Source of the DNA: Xiheimicrobium sp052034585
GTDB taxonomy: Bacteria > Myxococcota > Myxococcia > Myxococcales > Myxococcaceae
Reading direction: 5' to 3'
Assembly: GCA_052034585.1 (NCBI GenBank)
Contig: JBPOIJ010000027.1
Coordinates: 1 to 64,000 of the forward strand
Length of the DNA: 64,000 bases
A program made the position numbers and the translations under genes. The notes below the pieces were generated by a model. That model was given only the letters and a program-made list of their open reading frames with translations. It did no database searches and was not told the origin of the DNA. Positions 1 to 8,325 of this stretch are shown here, one piece after another. Within the stretch, counting starts at the first letter, position 1, and each line of letters opens with the position of its first letter.

Positions 1-860
1 CCAAGAAGAACGCGGCCTACCTGATCGTGATCAGCGCGCGCTCGGCGGCGTCGGTTGGCCGCATGATCAAGCTCGAGTCCGGGGAGATCGTGATGGGGCG
101 CAGCCCCGATCTCCAGATGCAGGTCGACGACGACGGCATCTCGCGACGGCACTGCAAGATCCAGCAGGCGGCGAACGGGCACTTCCAGCTCGTCGATCTC
201 GGGTCGACGAACGGCACCTACCTCAACGGCATCAAGGTGAACGTCGCCACCCTGCAGGACGGCGACAAGATTCAGATCGGCGCCAACACGGTGGTGAAGT
301 TCAGCATTCAGGATCAGCTGGAGGAGCAGTACCAGCGCTCGATCTACGAGTCGGCCACCCGCGACGGCCTCACCCGCATCTTCAACAAGAAGTACTTCCT
401 CGACACGCTCCGCAAGGAGTTCGCGTACTGCCTGCGGCACCGCGTGCCCCTCTCGCTGGTGATGTTCGACATCGATCACTTCAAGAAGATCAACGACACC
501 TACGGGCACCCGGCCGGCGACTACATTCTCCAGCGGGTCGCGGCGAAGGTGGGCGAGACGGTTCGGCAGGAAGATCTCTTCGCGCGCTACGGCGGCGAGG
601 AGTTCGCGCTCATGCTCCGCGAGTCGGCGGCCGACAATGCGCTGCGGTGTGCCGAGCGATGTCGCCGGGCGATCGACGGCGCCGATCTCTCCTTCAACGG
701 CACGCCGATCAAGGTGACGATCTCGCTGGGAGTGGCGACGCTCTTCGACTCCGACTTCGCCCAGCCCGAAGATCTCATCGCCGCTGCCGACAAGTACCTC
801 TATCGCGCCAAGCGAGGCGGGCGGAATCGGGTCGACGCCGCCGAGCTCAGCGGCCCCTGA
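1..860 (+). CDS. FHA-GGDEF diguanylate cyclase, 5' end outside window
   Basis: The reading frame is open to the left edge, so the N-terminus is missing; the GTG at 27 is internal to the FHA fold. The visible part starts in an FHA domain (GRSPDLQ, then the phosphopeptide-binding signature SRRH and later GSTNGTYLNG) and continues into a GGDEF domain. The active-site motif is RYGGEEF, so the enzyme should make cyclic di-GMP from two GTP. RQED lies five residues before GGEEF, where the inhibitory I-site RxxD normally sits, so product inhibition is expected. FHA domains bind phosphothreonine, which suggests input from a Ser/Thr kinase. Cytoplasmic; no membrane segment in the visible part. The gene is followed by a 158-base gap in which I see no clear structure. 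Confidence 0.93.
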   Translation, partial: KKNAAYLIVISARSAASVGRMIKLESGEIVMGRSPDLQMQVDDDGISRRHCKIQQAANGHFQLVDLGSTNGTYLNGIKVNVATLQDGDKIQIGANTVVKFSIQDQLEEQYQRSIYESATRDGLTRIFNKKYFLDTLRKEFAYCLRHRVPLSLVMFDIDHFKKINDTYGHPAGDYILQRVAAKVGETVRQEDLFARYGGEEFALMLRESAADNALRCAERCRRAIDGADLSFNGTPIKVTISLGVATLFDSDFAQPEDLIAAADKYLYRAKRGGRNRVDAAELSGP

Positions 861-1018
861 CGTTCGCCGTCGATGCTCCGGGGCTCGTCATGCGATCGAC
901 TCCTGTCGTAGGCTCGCGCCAGGGCCGAAGCGAAGGGTTGGGAGCACGCCAGCTCGCGCGGTGACCAAGCCGCCGACAGCCAGAACGCAGGCGCCTCTCA
1001 GGGAAGGAAGTTCTCACG

Positions 1019-2692
1019 ATGGGTCGAGTGTTTGGTTGGGTCGCTGCCGTCAGCGCAGTCGGAGTGCTGCTTCACGCCGTTCCCGCCGAGGCGTGCGGCT
1101 GTTTCGCGCCTCCCTCGGTGACGGAGCCGGTCGTGCAGGCCGGCGAGCGGATTCTCTTCGCCGTCGACAACGGCAAGGTGATCGCGCACATCCAGATTCA
1201 GTATTCGGGGCAGGCGCAGAACTTCGGCTGGCTGGTGCCGTTGCCCTCGGTGCCGGTGGTGAGGGTCGGCACGAACGAGCTCTTCACCGCCCTCTCTTCC
1301 ACCACCGCCCCGTCCTACACGGTGCAGCAGACGTTCAGCGGCCCGGCCTGCCCTTCTCGACCGGGCTTCGCGCTGGGCTGTGCCTCTCCGACCGCCCTCT
1401 CGCAAGGCGGGGGACCGATCGATCGCGTCGAGCCGTTCAAGCCGTCTCCCGTCGTCATTCGCGACGCAGTGGGGGCCTTCGAGTACGTCGTGCTCAAGGC
1501 CGACGATCGCACCGAGATGTTCAAGTGGCTGTCCGACAACCGCTTCTTCGTGCCGACCGGAACCCAAGACGCGGTCGGCCCCTACATTCACCCGGGCGCC
1601 TTCTTCCTCGCCCTCAAGCTCAAGGCCTCGGCGTCGGTGGGTGACATCACGCCCATCGTCCTCGAGTACCCGGCGGAGCTCCCGATGATCCCGCTGATCC
1701 TCACCAGCGTCGGCGCCACTCCCAACATGGGCGTGCAGGTGTGGGTGGTGGGCAATGGCCGGGCGATTCCGCGCAACTTCCACCACGTCGTCCCCAACGA
1801 GGCCGCGCTCGATCGAACGCGCCCCGAGGGCTACGCCACCTGGCTGCAGGAAGCGATCGCGAGCGCGCCCAACAAGCACGCCTTCGTGACCGAGTACGCG
1901 GGCCCGTCGTCGGTGATGAACGACGCCGTCGCCCAAGCTGCGCGGTTCGGTGAGGAAGCGACGCTCGCCGCCCGATCGACGCCAGGCGCGTTCGTCAGCG
2001 CGCTCCGGCAGAGCGGCTTCGCCGACGGCTCGACGCAGCAGCTCCCCGTCGTCGTTCGCGACGAGCTCCTCAAGGCCTTCCCCTATCCTCCGGGCCTGGC
2101 CGCGCGCGGGATCACGTCGGAGGCCTTCCTCGATTCGATCGACTACTACCTCGACACCTACCGCCCGCTTCACCCCGAGGACTTTGGCGCGAGCTACACG
2201 GTCGCGTTCGAGCCCGTGTCCCTCGCGCACGCGATCTTCGAGAAGCACGTCAAACCGATGCGAGACCTGCAGGGGCTCTTCACCCGGTTTCCGAAGCTGA
2301 CCCGGCTCGTCACCATTCTCTCGCCGCAGGACATGACGAAGGACCCGGTCTTCTCGTTCAGCGCGACGCTCCCGGACGTGACGAAGGACCACGTGGCCAC
2401 CAGTGAGATGGGCTGTGGGTCGACGGTGATGACGACGGACCAGGGCATTCACTTCCCCGTCGGTGCGTCGAATGGTGCGCAAACGAAGACGTCCCCTGCG
2501 CTTCGAATCGAGACGCTGAGCGAAGAGGGCGAACCGACCGTGGTGACCGACAATGCGTCCCTGATTCAGTCCACCCTGACGCCCGAAGCGGCCGCTCCGC
2601 AGCCCGCGCCGAAGACGGGCTGTTCAGTCGCGGTCGATCCCGCCCTGCTCGGGCTGGCCGTGCTCATTCGCTCGCGCCGGCAGAGGCGCTGA
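1019..2692 (+). CDS. DUF2330 exported protein with MYXO-CTERM-like tail
   Basis: 557 aa. A signal peptide (residues about 1-26, ending PAEACG) is followed by the DUF2330 pattern: Cys-rich start ACGCFAPPS, then ERILFAVDNGKVIAHIQIQY and FGWLVPLP. DUF2330 proteins are exported and of unknown biochemical function. The last 26 residues form Cys, a short hydrophobic run and an Arg cluster (KTGCSVAV...RSRRQRR), which fits the MYXO-CTERM sorting signal that anchors proteins on the outer surface of myxobacteria. The ATG at 1019 has a purine-rich stretch (ggaagga) upstream. The gene stands alone and ends facing the minus-strand gene at 2741. Family call confident; surface anchoring inferred. Confidence 0.88.
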   Translation: MGRVFGWVAAVSAVGVLLHAVPAEACGCFAPPSVTEPVVQAGERILFAVDNGKVIAHIQIQYSGQAQNFGWLVPLPSVPVVRVGTNELFTALSSTTAPSYTVQQTFSGPACPSRPGFALGCASPTALSQGGGPIDRVEPFKPSPVVIRDAVGAFEYVVLKADDRTEMFKWLSDNRFFVPTGTQDAVGPYIHPGAFFLALKLKASASVGDITPIVLEYPAELPMIPLILTSVGATPNMGVQVWVVGNGRAIPRNFHHVVPNEAALDRTRPEGYATWLQEAIASAPNKHAFVTEYAGPSSVMNDAVAQAARFGEEATLAARSTPGAFVSALRQSGFADGSTQQLPVVVRDELLKAFPYPPGLAARGITSEAFLDSIDYYLDTYRPLHPEDFGASYTVAFEPVSLAHAIFEKHVKPMRDLQGLFTRFPKLTRLVTILSPQDMTKDPVFSFSATLPDVTKDHVATSEMGCGSTVMTTDQGIHFPVGASNGAQTKTSPALRIETLSEEGEPTVVTDNASLIQSTLTPEAAAPQPAPKTGCSVAVDPALLGLAVLIRSRRQRR

Positions 2693-2700
2693 CCCACGGC

Positions 2701-2714
2701 CTCACCGCGGTGAG
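2701..2714. terminator. perfect 14-bp palindrome between convergent genes
   Basis: CTCACCGCGGTGAG lies in the 48-base gap between two convergent stop codons (2692 and 2741). It could fold on either strand as a short hairpin and act as a bidirectional terminator. There is no T-run on either side, so a simple intrinsic terminator is not established. Confidence 0.35.
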
Positions 2715-2740
2715 CCTCGCTCGAAACACCGGGCTCGGCG

Positions 2741-3634
2741 TCACGACACGACAGGCGGAACGACGGGCGGCACCGCCGCTTCGACCGTCGGGTCGCTCGA
2801 GCTGTCGTAGAACTCGACGCGGTTTCCACCGCGTGACATCGCCTGGGTCAGGCCGTCATGGGCCTGGCGCACCAGGTCGGAAAAGCCGTATTCCCGGCCT
2901 GGCTCACCGGCGGCGACTCCGACCGAGATCGTCGGGTGGAGCACGTCGTCTCCGGCCTGCAGGCTCGCCCGAGACACCCGTTCGCAGATGCGGCGCGCGA
3001 CGATGAGGGAGCCGGCGAGATCGGTGTGCGGCATCAGCAGGAGCACCCGATCGCTCGAGTACTGCACCGGATAGTCGGTGTCGCGGAGCGACCGTCGAAT
3101 CGCGAGCGCGAGGCCGCCCAAGAGCTGCGCCTGCACCTTCGCGGTCGCCCCCTCGATCGGATCGAACGCGAGGAGCGCCAGGGCGAGCGGGAAGCCGTAG
3201 CGGCGGGCGCGCTTCACCTCGACGAAGAGCACCTCCTTGAAGTGGGCGAACGTGTAGAAGTTGCTGGTCGGGTCGAGAATGCCCTCGCCGGGGCGCGGCG
3301 CCGGGGCTTCCTGGGTGCGGGTGCTCCACTCGGCGAGCCGCACCTTCAGATCGTTGATCGACAAGGGGAGCGGGAGCACCGCATCGGCGAACGGGGCACG
3401 AAAGCCTCTCGACTGGGCGGCGAGCACCAGCGCCGAGGGGGCCTTCTCTCTCACCAGCCGGGCGAGCCGCGACGGAGACTTCGCCGACGAGCCGAGCACG
3501 ACGACGTCTTCCTTCTCGAGCGCTTCCGCCTCGGTGGCGCGGCTCACCTTGAGGCCCGCCTTCGCCAGCCCCTTGGCGAGCGCCTTCCAGCGGGCCTGCT
3601 GCGGTTCGATGATCGCGACGTGCTTGAGCTTCAT
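2741..3634 (-). CDS. degenerate GGDEF-domain protein with receiver-like N-terminus
   Basis: 297 aa. Residues 1-105 look like a response-regulator-type alpha/beta domain (KHVAIIEPQQARWKALAKGL), but the usual phosphoacceptor pattern is not obvious. Residues about 120-275 follow the GGDEF fold (DPTSNFYTFAHFKEVLFVEVKRARR..., then TISVGVAAGEPG), but the catalytic GGDEF position reads QYSSDRVLL, so cyclase activity is very unlikely. It may bind a nucleotide or act as a scaffold. The tail is Pro/Val-rich. The start lies 16 bases after the stop of the HEAT gene at 3651, and AAGGAG at 3646-3651 overlaps that stop, so the two form an operon. Fold call good; function unknown. Confidence 0.82.
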   Translation of the reverse strand: MKLKHVAIIEPQQARWKALAKGLAKAGLKVSRATEAEALEKEDVVVLGSSAKSPSRLARLVREKAPSALVLAAQSRGFRAPFADAVLPLPLSINDLKVRLAEWSTRTQEAPAPRPGEGILDPTSNFYTFAHFKEVLFVEVKRARRYGFPLALALLAFDPIEGATAKVQAQLLGGLALAIRRSLRDTDYPVQYSSDRVLLLMPHTDLAGSLIVARRICERVSRASLQAGDDVLHPTISVGVAAGEPGREYGFSDLVRQAHDGLTQAMSRGGNRVEFYDSSSDPTVEAAVPPVVPPVVS

Positions 3635-3650
3635 CGAGCGATTGACTCCT

Positions 3651-5216
3651 TCATCGAGTGACCCCGAGTTTCCTCAGGCCTTCGGCGGCGGCGAGTTTGA
3701 CACGGTCGTCGGCATCCGTCTTGGACGCACTTGCGAGCGCCGACACCGCGAGGGGCCCGCCGCTCTCGACCAGCAGCCGAGCCGCCGTCTCTCGAACCGC
3801 CGGGTCCTTGTCTTCCTTGAGCTTGGTGATGACGAGCGGCTGGGTCTTTCGTGGGTCGAGCACGTGGGCCGCCTCGAGCGCCTCCGATCGCACGCTCGCC
3901 GACTGGTGCTCGAGGAGCGGCGCCAGCTGCGCGGCCAGGGGCGTGAGGCGATGGGCCCCGAGGGCCTCGCAGGCGCCCGCGAGCACGCCGTCATCGGTCG
4001 AGCCCAGGGCACGCTCGACGAGCGGCACCACCGCCGGCTCACGGGGAAGCAGGAGCACCGCGCGCATCACCGCTGCTTGCAGGGTGACGTTGGGTGAGCC
4101 CATCGCCGTCTCGAGATCGGGGAGCGCTCGTTTGCGGGCGCAGCCGGCGAGCGACACCAGCGCATCTCCGCGGACGGCGTCGGGCTGCGTCGCGTCGGTC
4201 CAGGTGTGGCGGGTGAGCTCGGCGCACTGTGGATCGTCGACGTCGGCGAGCAGGGTGAGCCAGCGCCGCTTCTCGACCGCGGAGGCGGGCGTCTCTCCCC
4301 CGAGCCGCGCCTGGGCGGCCTGGGTCACCGAGCGCCCCTCACCGCGGGCGATCGCGCGCGCGGCCGACATTCGCACCGAAGCCTGAGCGTCGTTGAGCGC
4401 GACGGCGAGCTCGGGGGTGCTGAGCGGAGCGAGCGGGGCGAGGCTGCGAACCCCTTGGAGCCGGGCGTCCTTGTCGCTGGAGGTCAACAGCGAGCGGTGC
4501 TTGTCGCGCAGCGCAGAGTAGATCGAGAGCAGCCGGTTCACCGTCGCGGTGTCGCGCTCGGTCGCGTCGCGGAGCAGCGCGAGCCCCACCGGAGGCCCGC
4601 CCCGCTCGGCGTGAGTCACCAGCACCATCGCCAGCGACTCGTCTGCGGCGGTGACGGTCGTCATCAGATCGAGCACCACCCGGGCCGGGCCGGTCTTTCG
4701 CGCAGCCGCGACGTTCACCATCGACTCGATCCCCCGGTTCACGTCGGCGTCGAGCACGCCGCGCGCGACCTCGAGGTAGACCGGGCCGTCGATCGCCTTG
4801 CAGCTCTCCAGCGCCTTGGGCGTCTTCTCGAGGAACGCCTCGACGGTGAGGTTGCGGGCGCCGGCGGCGAGCACGGCGGTCGCGCACCACTGCTTCTTCG
4901 CGTCGGCGGCCGAATCCTCCTCGAGCAGCTGCGCGAGTCGCCGCTCCGGCTCGAGGTGCTTGAGCGCCGCGTCGGCCCTGACGGCGTTCCACCGCACCAG
5001 CCAGTCGTCGTCGTGGAAGGCCGCGGCCGGCACGGGATCGAGCTTGAAGAGCCAACCCAGCGGCTCCTTGTCGAGGCCGCAGCGCACGCAGGCCGCCTTC
5101 GCGCGCGCGTTGGGCGCGTACTGCTCGCAGGGTCTCCGGCAGCGGCCGTTCACGTCGCGCGACTGGCCGGCACCGGGCCACGCCAGGATCGTCAGGGCGA
5201 GGAAGAACGAACGCAC
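3651..5216 (-). CDS. exported HEAT-repeat protein
   Basis: 521 aa from a GTG at 5216, chosen because it directly begins a signal peptide (RSFFLALTILAWPGAG); the frame stays open further upstream, but that part reads as promoter shadow. After the signal is a Cys-rich segment (CRRPC...CVRCG, about residues 22-45), then alpha-helical HEAT/PBS-type repeats to the end (for example DPAVRETAARLLVESGG and DDRVKLAAAEGLRKLG). Such repeats form protein-binding solenoids, so the likely role is a periplasmic or surface scaffold. First gene of a two-gene operon with the degenerate GGDEF protein. It diverges from another HEAT-repeat gene at 5314, with a 97-base shared promoter region. Specific partner unknown. 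Confidence 0.8.
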   Translation of the reverse strand: MRSFFLALTILAWPGAGQSRDVNGRCRRPCEQYAPNARAKAACVRCGLDKEPLGWLFKLDPVPAAAFHDDDWLVRWNAVRADAALKHLEPERRLAQLLEEDSAADAKKQWCATAVLAAGARNLTVEAFLEKTPKALESCKAIDGPVYLEVARGVLDADVNRGIESMVNVAAARKTGPARVVLDLMTTVTAADESLAMVLVTHAERGGPPVGLALLRDATERDTATVNRLLSIYSALRDKHRSLLTSSDKDARLQGVRSLAPLAPLSTPELAVALNDAQASVRMSAARAIARGEGRSVTQAAQARLGGETPASAVEKRRWLTLLADVDDPQCAELTRHTWTDATQPDAVRGDALVSLAGCARKRALPDLETAMGSPNVTLQAAVMRAVLLLPREPAVVPLVERALGSTDDGVLAGACEALGAHRLTPLAAQLAPLLEHQSASVRSEALEAAHVLDPRKTQPLVITKLKEDKDPAVRETAARLLVESGGPLAVSALASASKTDADDRVKLAAAEGLRKLGVTR

Positions 5217-5313
5217 CGGCGCGATGCTACACCCCTCGGCGTTCGATTCGAGCACTCGGCGGTCGGGCAGCCAGCGAATCGAATCGAAGCGCGCGTGTAG
5301 TAGCCTCTCGTTC

Positions 5314-6276
5314 ATGACTCGTCGCGTCCTCGCCCTCGTCGTCGCGCTCGGCGCCTTCGCAGCGCTCGCGAAAGACCGGAGGGCCGAGATGGTGCAGGCG
5401 CTCTCGGCGTTGATGAGCGGCTCGATGTCGCCCACCCAGGCCGCCAACAAGATCAGCTTCCTCGGTGCGGAGGCCGACGCGACCGACACGATCCTCCGCC
5501 GGCTCCCCGAGTCGTCGACCGCGCAGAGAAACCTCTACTTCGAGGTGCTCGTCCAGATCGCCACGCCTCACCCGGAGCTGCTCTCGACTGCGGTCGGCGC
5601 CATCCAGAGCGATGACATCACTGCGCGGCTCAACGGCATTCGACTCGTCGGGCGCAGCAAACAAGCGGGAGCGACCAGGTTCCTCACCCCGCTGTTGGCC
5701 GACAAGGCGCTGGGGGTTCGGCGAGAAGCGGCACGAGCGCTCGTCGCGCTCAAGAACCAGCGCCCGGCGGCCGACCTGCTCGCGGCTGCGAAGACCGAAG
5801 ACGACCCCGAGGTGCGCGCGCTGATGATCATCGGCGTCGGCAAGCTCGGAGACCCGAAGCAGGCCAAAGGGCTCGAGAGCCTCCTCGAGTCGTCGTCGGA
5901 GAGCACCCGCCTCGCCGCCACCCAAGCCCTCTGCCTGCTCGGCCAGAAGAAGGGGTTCGAGGCCGCCAAGGCACAGCTCTCGTCGAAGGAGAAGTACGAG
6001 CGGCTGCAGGGCGTGATGCTGTTCGAAGGCGCGCCCGCCAAGGCCGCCGCGCCCATGTTGACGCCGCTGCTCGAGGACCCCGAGGTGGCGGTGCGGGCGA
6101 GGGCCGCGCGCATTCTCGCGCAGGGCGGTGAGGGGAAGATGATCGAGTGGCTGGTGCTCGAGAGCTTCAAGGCCTCCACCGACGTCAAGCTCGTCTACGA
6201 GACCGAGATGGAACAGCTGCGGATCACCGACGAGGCCCGCGCCGACATCTTGAAGAAGGCAGGGCTCAAGAAGTGA
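5314..6276 (+). CDS. exported HEAT-repeat protein
   Basis: 320 aa. The ATG at 5314 begins a clear signal peptide (TRRVLALVVALGAFAALAKD). The rest is HEAT-type repeats, each with the pattern of a helix pair and Asp/Arg turn (LADKALGVRREAARALVAL, TEDDPEVRALMIIGVGKLG, LLEDPEVAVRARAARILAQG). Predicted periplasmic solenoid that binds other proteins; no enzymatic motif seen. Its stop overlaps the start of the DUF1460 gene by four bases (GTGA), so the two are translationally coupled. Divergent from the HEAT gene ending at 3651, suggesting an ancient duplication. The frame remains open upstream of 5314 but without signal-peptide logic. Confidence 0.83.
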   Translation: MTRRVLALVVALGAFAALAKDRRAEMVQALSALMSGSMSPTQAANKISFLGAEADATDTILRRLPESSTAQRNLYFEVLVQIATPHPELLSTAVGAIQSDDITARLNGIRLVGRSKQAGATRFLTPLLADKALGVRREAARALVALKNQRPAADLLAAAKTEDDPEVRALMIIGVGKLGDPKQAKGLESLLESSSESTRLAATQALCLLGQKKGFEAAKAQLSSKEKYERLQGVMLFEGAPAKAAAPMLTPLLEDPEVAVRARAARILAQGGEGKMIEWLVLESFKASTDVKLVYETEMEQLRITDEARADILKKAGLKK

Positions 6277-7289
6277 CCCTCGCAGTGGTGGCGTTGCTGG
6301 CGATCGCGCCCTGGCAGAGCCTCGACGCCGGAGCCCGGGAGGCGCAGCGGGAGAGCCTTCGAGAGGAGCCGCTCGAGCGTCGCTTCCTGCTCGCGACCGA
6401 GGGTTTTCTCGGCACGCCCTACGTGCTCTCGCCGCTCGGCGAAGGGCAGGGGCACGATCCAGATCCGCTCCTGCGCTTCGACGCGGCCGACTGTCTCACC
6501 ATGGTCGAAGAGTCGATGGCGCTCGCGCTCACGCCCGACGAGGCGACCTTGATCGAGACGCTCAACCACGTGCGCTACCTCGACTCGCCGTCCTACGAAG
6601 GGCGACTCCACGTGATGGAGGCGCAGTGGCTTCCGGTGAACGTCGAGAAGGGGCTGCTCGAGGACGTCACCCGCCAGCTCGGGAAGGACGCGACGCGGCG
6701 GGTCTCGAAGCGGATCACCCCCGAGACCTGGAAAGAGAAGAGCGGGCGATCGCTCGGACTTCCGGAGGCCGCTCAGGCGAAGGGTGAGTTCAGCTTCGAT
6801 CTCGTGCCCTCCGATCGCACCGAGGCCGTGCTGGCCGCGGCGCCCGAAGGCACCATCGTCGTCGTGGTGCGCGCCGATCGGCCGCGCTTCGTTTCTCGAA
6901 TCACCCACGTCGCGGTGCTCGTTCAGAAGCCGAGCGGTCCGCAGCTTCGGCACGCCTCGCGGACCTTCAAGCGGGTCGTCGATGAGCCGGTCGAGAAGTA
7001 CCTCAAGCGCAACCTCGAGTTCGGCGCGTGGACCGTCGAGGGCGTCTCGCTCTTTCGTCTGCGGGCGCCCAAGTGGCTCGCTTCCCTGGGACCCGACGCT
7101 GGCGTCGCCCTCGATGGAGGCGTCGCGCTCGACGGAGGCCTCGATGCGGGCGCGATCGCGACACCGCTGGTGGACGCAGGCGGACCCGTGCCGTCCGTCG
7201 CGTCTCGGCCGTGTGGCTGCACCTTCGCTCCCGGAGTCGGAGCGCTCGCGTGGATCGCGTGGCTGTTCGCGCGTTCGCGGCGTCGCTGA
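6273..7289 (+). CDS. DUF1460 amidase-like protein with MYXO-CTERM-like tail
   Basis: 338 aa from the GTG at 6273, which overlaps the upstream stop (GTGA) and gives a signal-like N-terminus (TLAVVALLAIAPWQSLDAG). The body matches DUF1460, an NlpC/P60-like fold annotated as N-acetylmuramoyl-L-alanine-amidase-like. The presumed nucleophile is Cys74 in ADCLTMVEE, and His212 in SRITHVAVL is the likely partner. Known relatives act on cell-wall peptides. After an Asp/Gly/Ala-rich linker the protein ends RPCGCTFAPG...FARSRRR, a MYXO-CTERM-like sorting tail, so it may be placed on the cell surface rather than in the periplasm. Substrate not proven; family call good. Confidence 0.83.
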   Translation: MTLAVVALLAIAPWQSLDAGAREAQRESLREEPLERRFLLATEGFLGTPYVLSPLGEGQGHDPDPLLRFDAADCLTMVEESMALALTPDEATLIETLNHVRYLDSPSYEGRLHVMEAQWLPVNVEKGLLEDVTRQLGKDATRRVSKRITPETWKEKSGRSLGLPEAAQAKGEFSFDLVPSDRTEAVLAAAPEGTIVVVVRADRPRFVSRITHVAVLVQKPSGPQLRHASRTFKRVVDEPVEKYLKRNLEFGAWTVEGVSLFRLRAPKWLASLGPDAGVALDGGVALDGGLDAGAIATPLVDAGGPVPSVASRPCGCTFAPGVGALAWIAWLFARSRRR

Positions 7290-7290
7290 C

Positions 7291-7590
7291 TCAGCCGGTC
7301 GGGTTCTCGGTCGACAGCGCCTCTTCTTCGGCCGCCTGTTCGTTCGCCGCGGCGTCACGCTCGATGGCCTCGAGCTCGCTCTTCACCAGCGGCACCGCCT
7401 GCTCCATCGACTCGGTCGCCACCAGCACGTCGAAGAAGGCCCGCTCGGCCGCGCTGAGGACGTTGGTCGAGGCGGCGCCTCCCGCGCGCGAAAAGGCGTC
7501 GAGGCCTGCCTCGGTCAGCACGTCGACCAAACGCTCCGCGGACAACGGATCGGGGGTCGTGGTCACGACGGTGAAGGTGCGTGGGTTCAT
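7291..7590 (-). CDS. small soluble protein, DUF2007-like (tentative)
   Basis: 99 aa. The ATG at 7590 begins MNPRTFTVVTTTPDPLSAERLVDVLTEAG; the short beta-strand followed by an amphipathic helix resembles DUF2007-type putative signal-transducing proteins. The remainder contains FFDVLVATESMEQAVPLVKSEL and a very acidic, Ala/Glu-rich tail. No signal peptide or catalytic motif. The frame is open upstream to 8235, but that stretch is antisense to the GyrI-like gene and is not expected to be coding. It ends one base from the stop of the plus-strand DUF1460 gene, so the two converge. Function unknown. Confidence 0.65.
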   Translation of the reverse strand: MNPRTFTVVTTTPDPLSAERLVDVLTEAGLDAFSRAGGAASTNVLSAAERAFFDVLVATESMEQAVPLVKSELEAIERDAAANEQAAEEEALSTENPTG

Positions 7591-7728
7591 GGCGGGCGAG
7601 AGGCTACTACACGGCTCGGGCCAGCGAGCGATGAAGCCTGCGTCGACCGAGGAGCGGGTCGCCAGGACGACGATCAACTGGGCGTGGGTCTTGCTCTTGA
7701 ATGCGTCGGTCGCTCCCTCGACCAGACA

Positions 7729-7738
7729 GGAGGCCTCC
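7729..7738 (+). promoter_or_regulatory. ribosome binding site inside a perfect palindrome
   Basis: The strong Shine-Dalgarno sequence AGGAGG before the ATG at 7741 is part of the palindrome GGAGGCCTCC. A hairpin or dimer at this site could mask the ribosome binding site. A poor sigma-54-like match (GGGCGTGGGTCTTGCT, 7680-7695) lies upstream, with three mismatches in the -24 part; I do not call it a promoter. Confidence 0.4.
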
Positions 7739-7740
7739 CC

Positions 7741-8211
7741 ATGACGCCGAGAATCGAGGAGATCTCGCTGCATCCCGGGCACGGACTGGCCGTACGGGCC
7801 ACCCTCGCGGTCGACGAGCTGCCGCGCTTCTTTGGCGCTGCCTTCGGGGAGCTCGCGCAAGCAGTGCGCGCCAACGGCGTTCAGTTCGCCGGCCCGCCCT
7901 TTGCGCGCTACCACACCCACCCGCCGGCTCCCGTCGAGGTCGAGGCGATCATGCCGGTGACGCACCCGGTGGAAGCGCTGACGGGGCGGGTGCTGTTGGT
8001 GAGGCTCGAGGGGGGTCGCGCGCTCCAGGTGCGCCATGTCGGCCCGTACGAGACGATGACGCCGGCGTACGAGGCGCTCGCCGCGTGGATGAAGGAGCAC
8101 GGCGTTCGTCCCTCCGAAGACGCGCGCGAGGTCTACCTCACCGACCCCTCGGTGGTGCCCGACCCACGGCGCTGGGAGACGCTCATCGTTCAGCCCATTG
8201 CCCCGGCGTGA
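7741..8211 (+). CDS. GyrI-like small-molecule-binding domain protein
   Basis: 156 aa, no signal peptide. The sequence fits the GyrI-like (SOUL/AraC effector-binding) fold: FGAAFGELAQAVRANGVQFAGPPFARYH, then PVEVEAIMPV and RHVGPYETMTPAYEALAAWM with the usual conserved HxGPYE-type motif, ending WETLIVQPI. These domains bind hydrophobic or cationic small molecules, either as stand-alone proteins or attached to AraC or MerR regulators. No DNA-binding part is present here. The start is well supported by AGGAGG eight bases upstream. Stand-alone gene, divergent from the small gene at 7291-7590. Ligand unknown. Confidence 0.85.
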   Translation: MTPRIEEISLHPGHGLAVRATLAVDELPRFFGAAFGELAQAVRANGVQFAGPPFARYHTHPPAPVEVEAIMPVTHPVEALTGRVLLVRLEGGRALQVRHVGPYETMTPAYEALAAWMKEHGVRPSEDAREVYLTDPSVVPDPRRWETLIVQPIAPA

Positions 8212-8325
8212 GGACGGCGCTTCTCGAGACTGCAAGGGCCGACCACCTCACCTCACGACTCGTTCGGTGAGGCGCGGTCGCGAAGAATTGCCCCCACCGT
8301 CGGTTGGGTGTGAGATGGCGCCCTC

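Noticed and set aside
7680..7695. Sigma-54 promoter before the GyrI-like gene
   Set aside because: Three mismatches in the -24 element; spacing alone is not enough.
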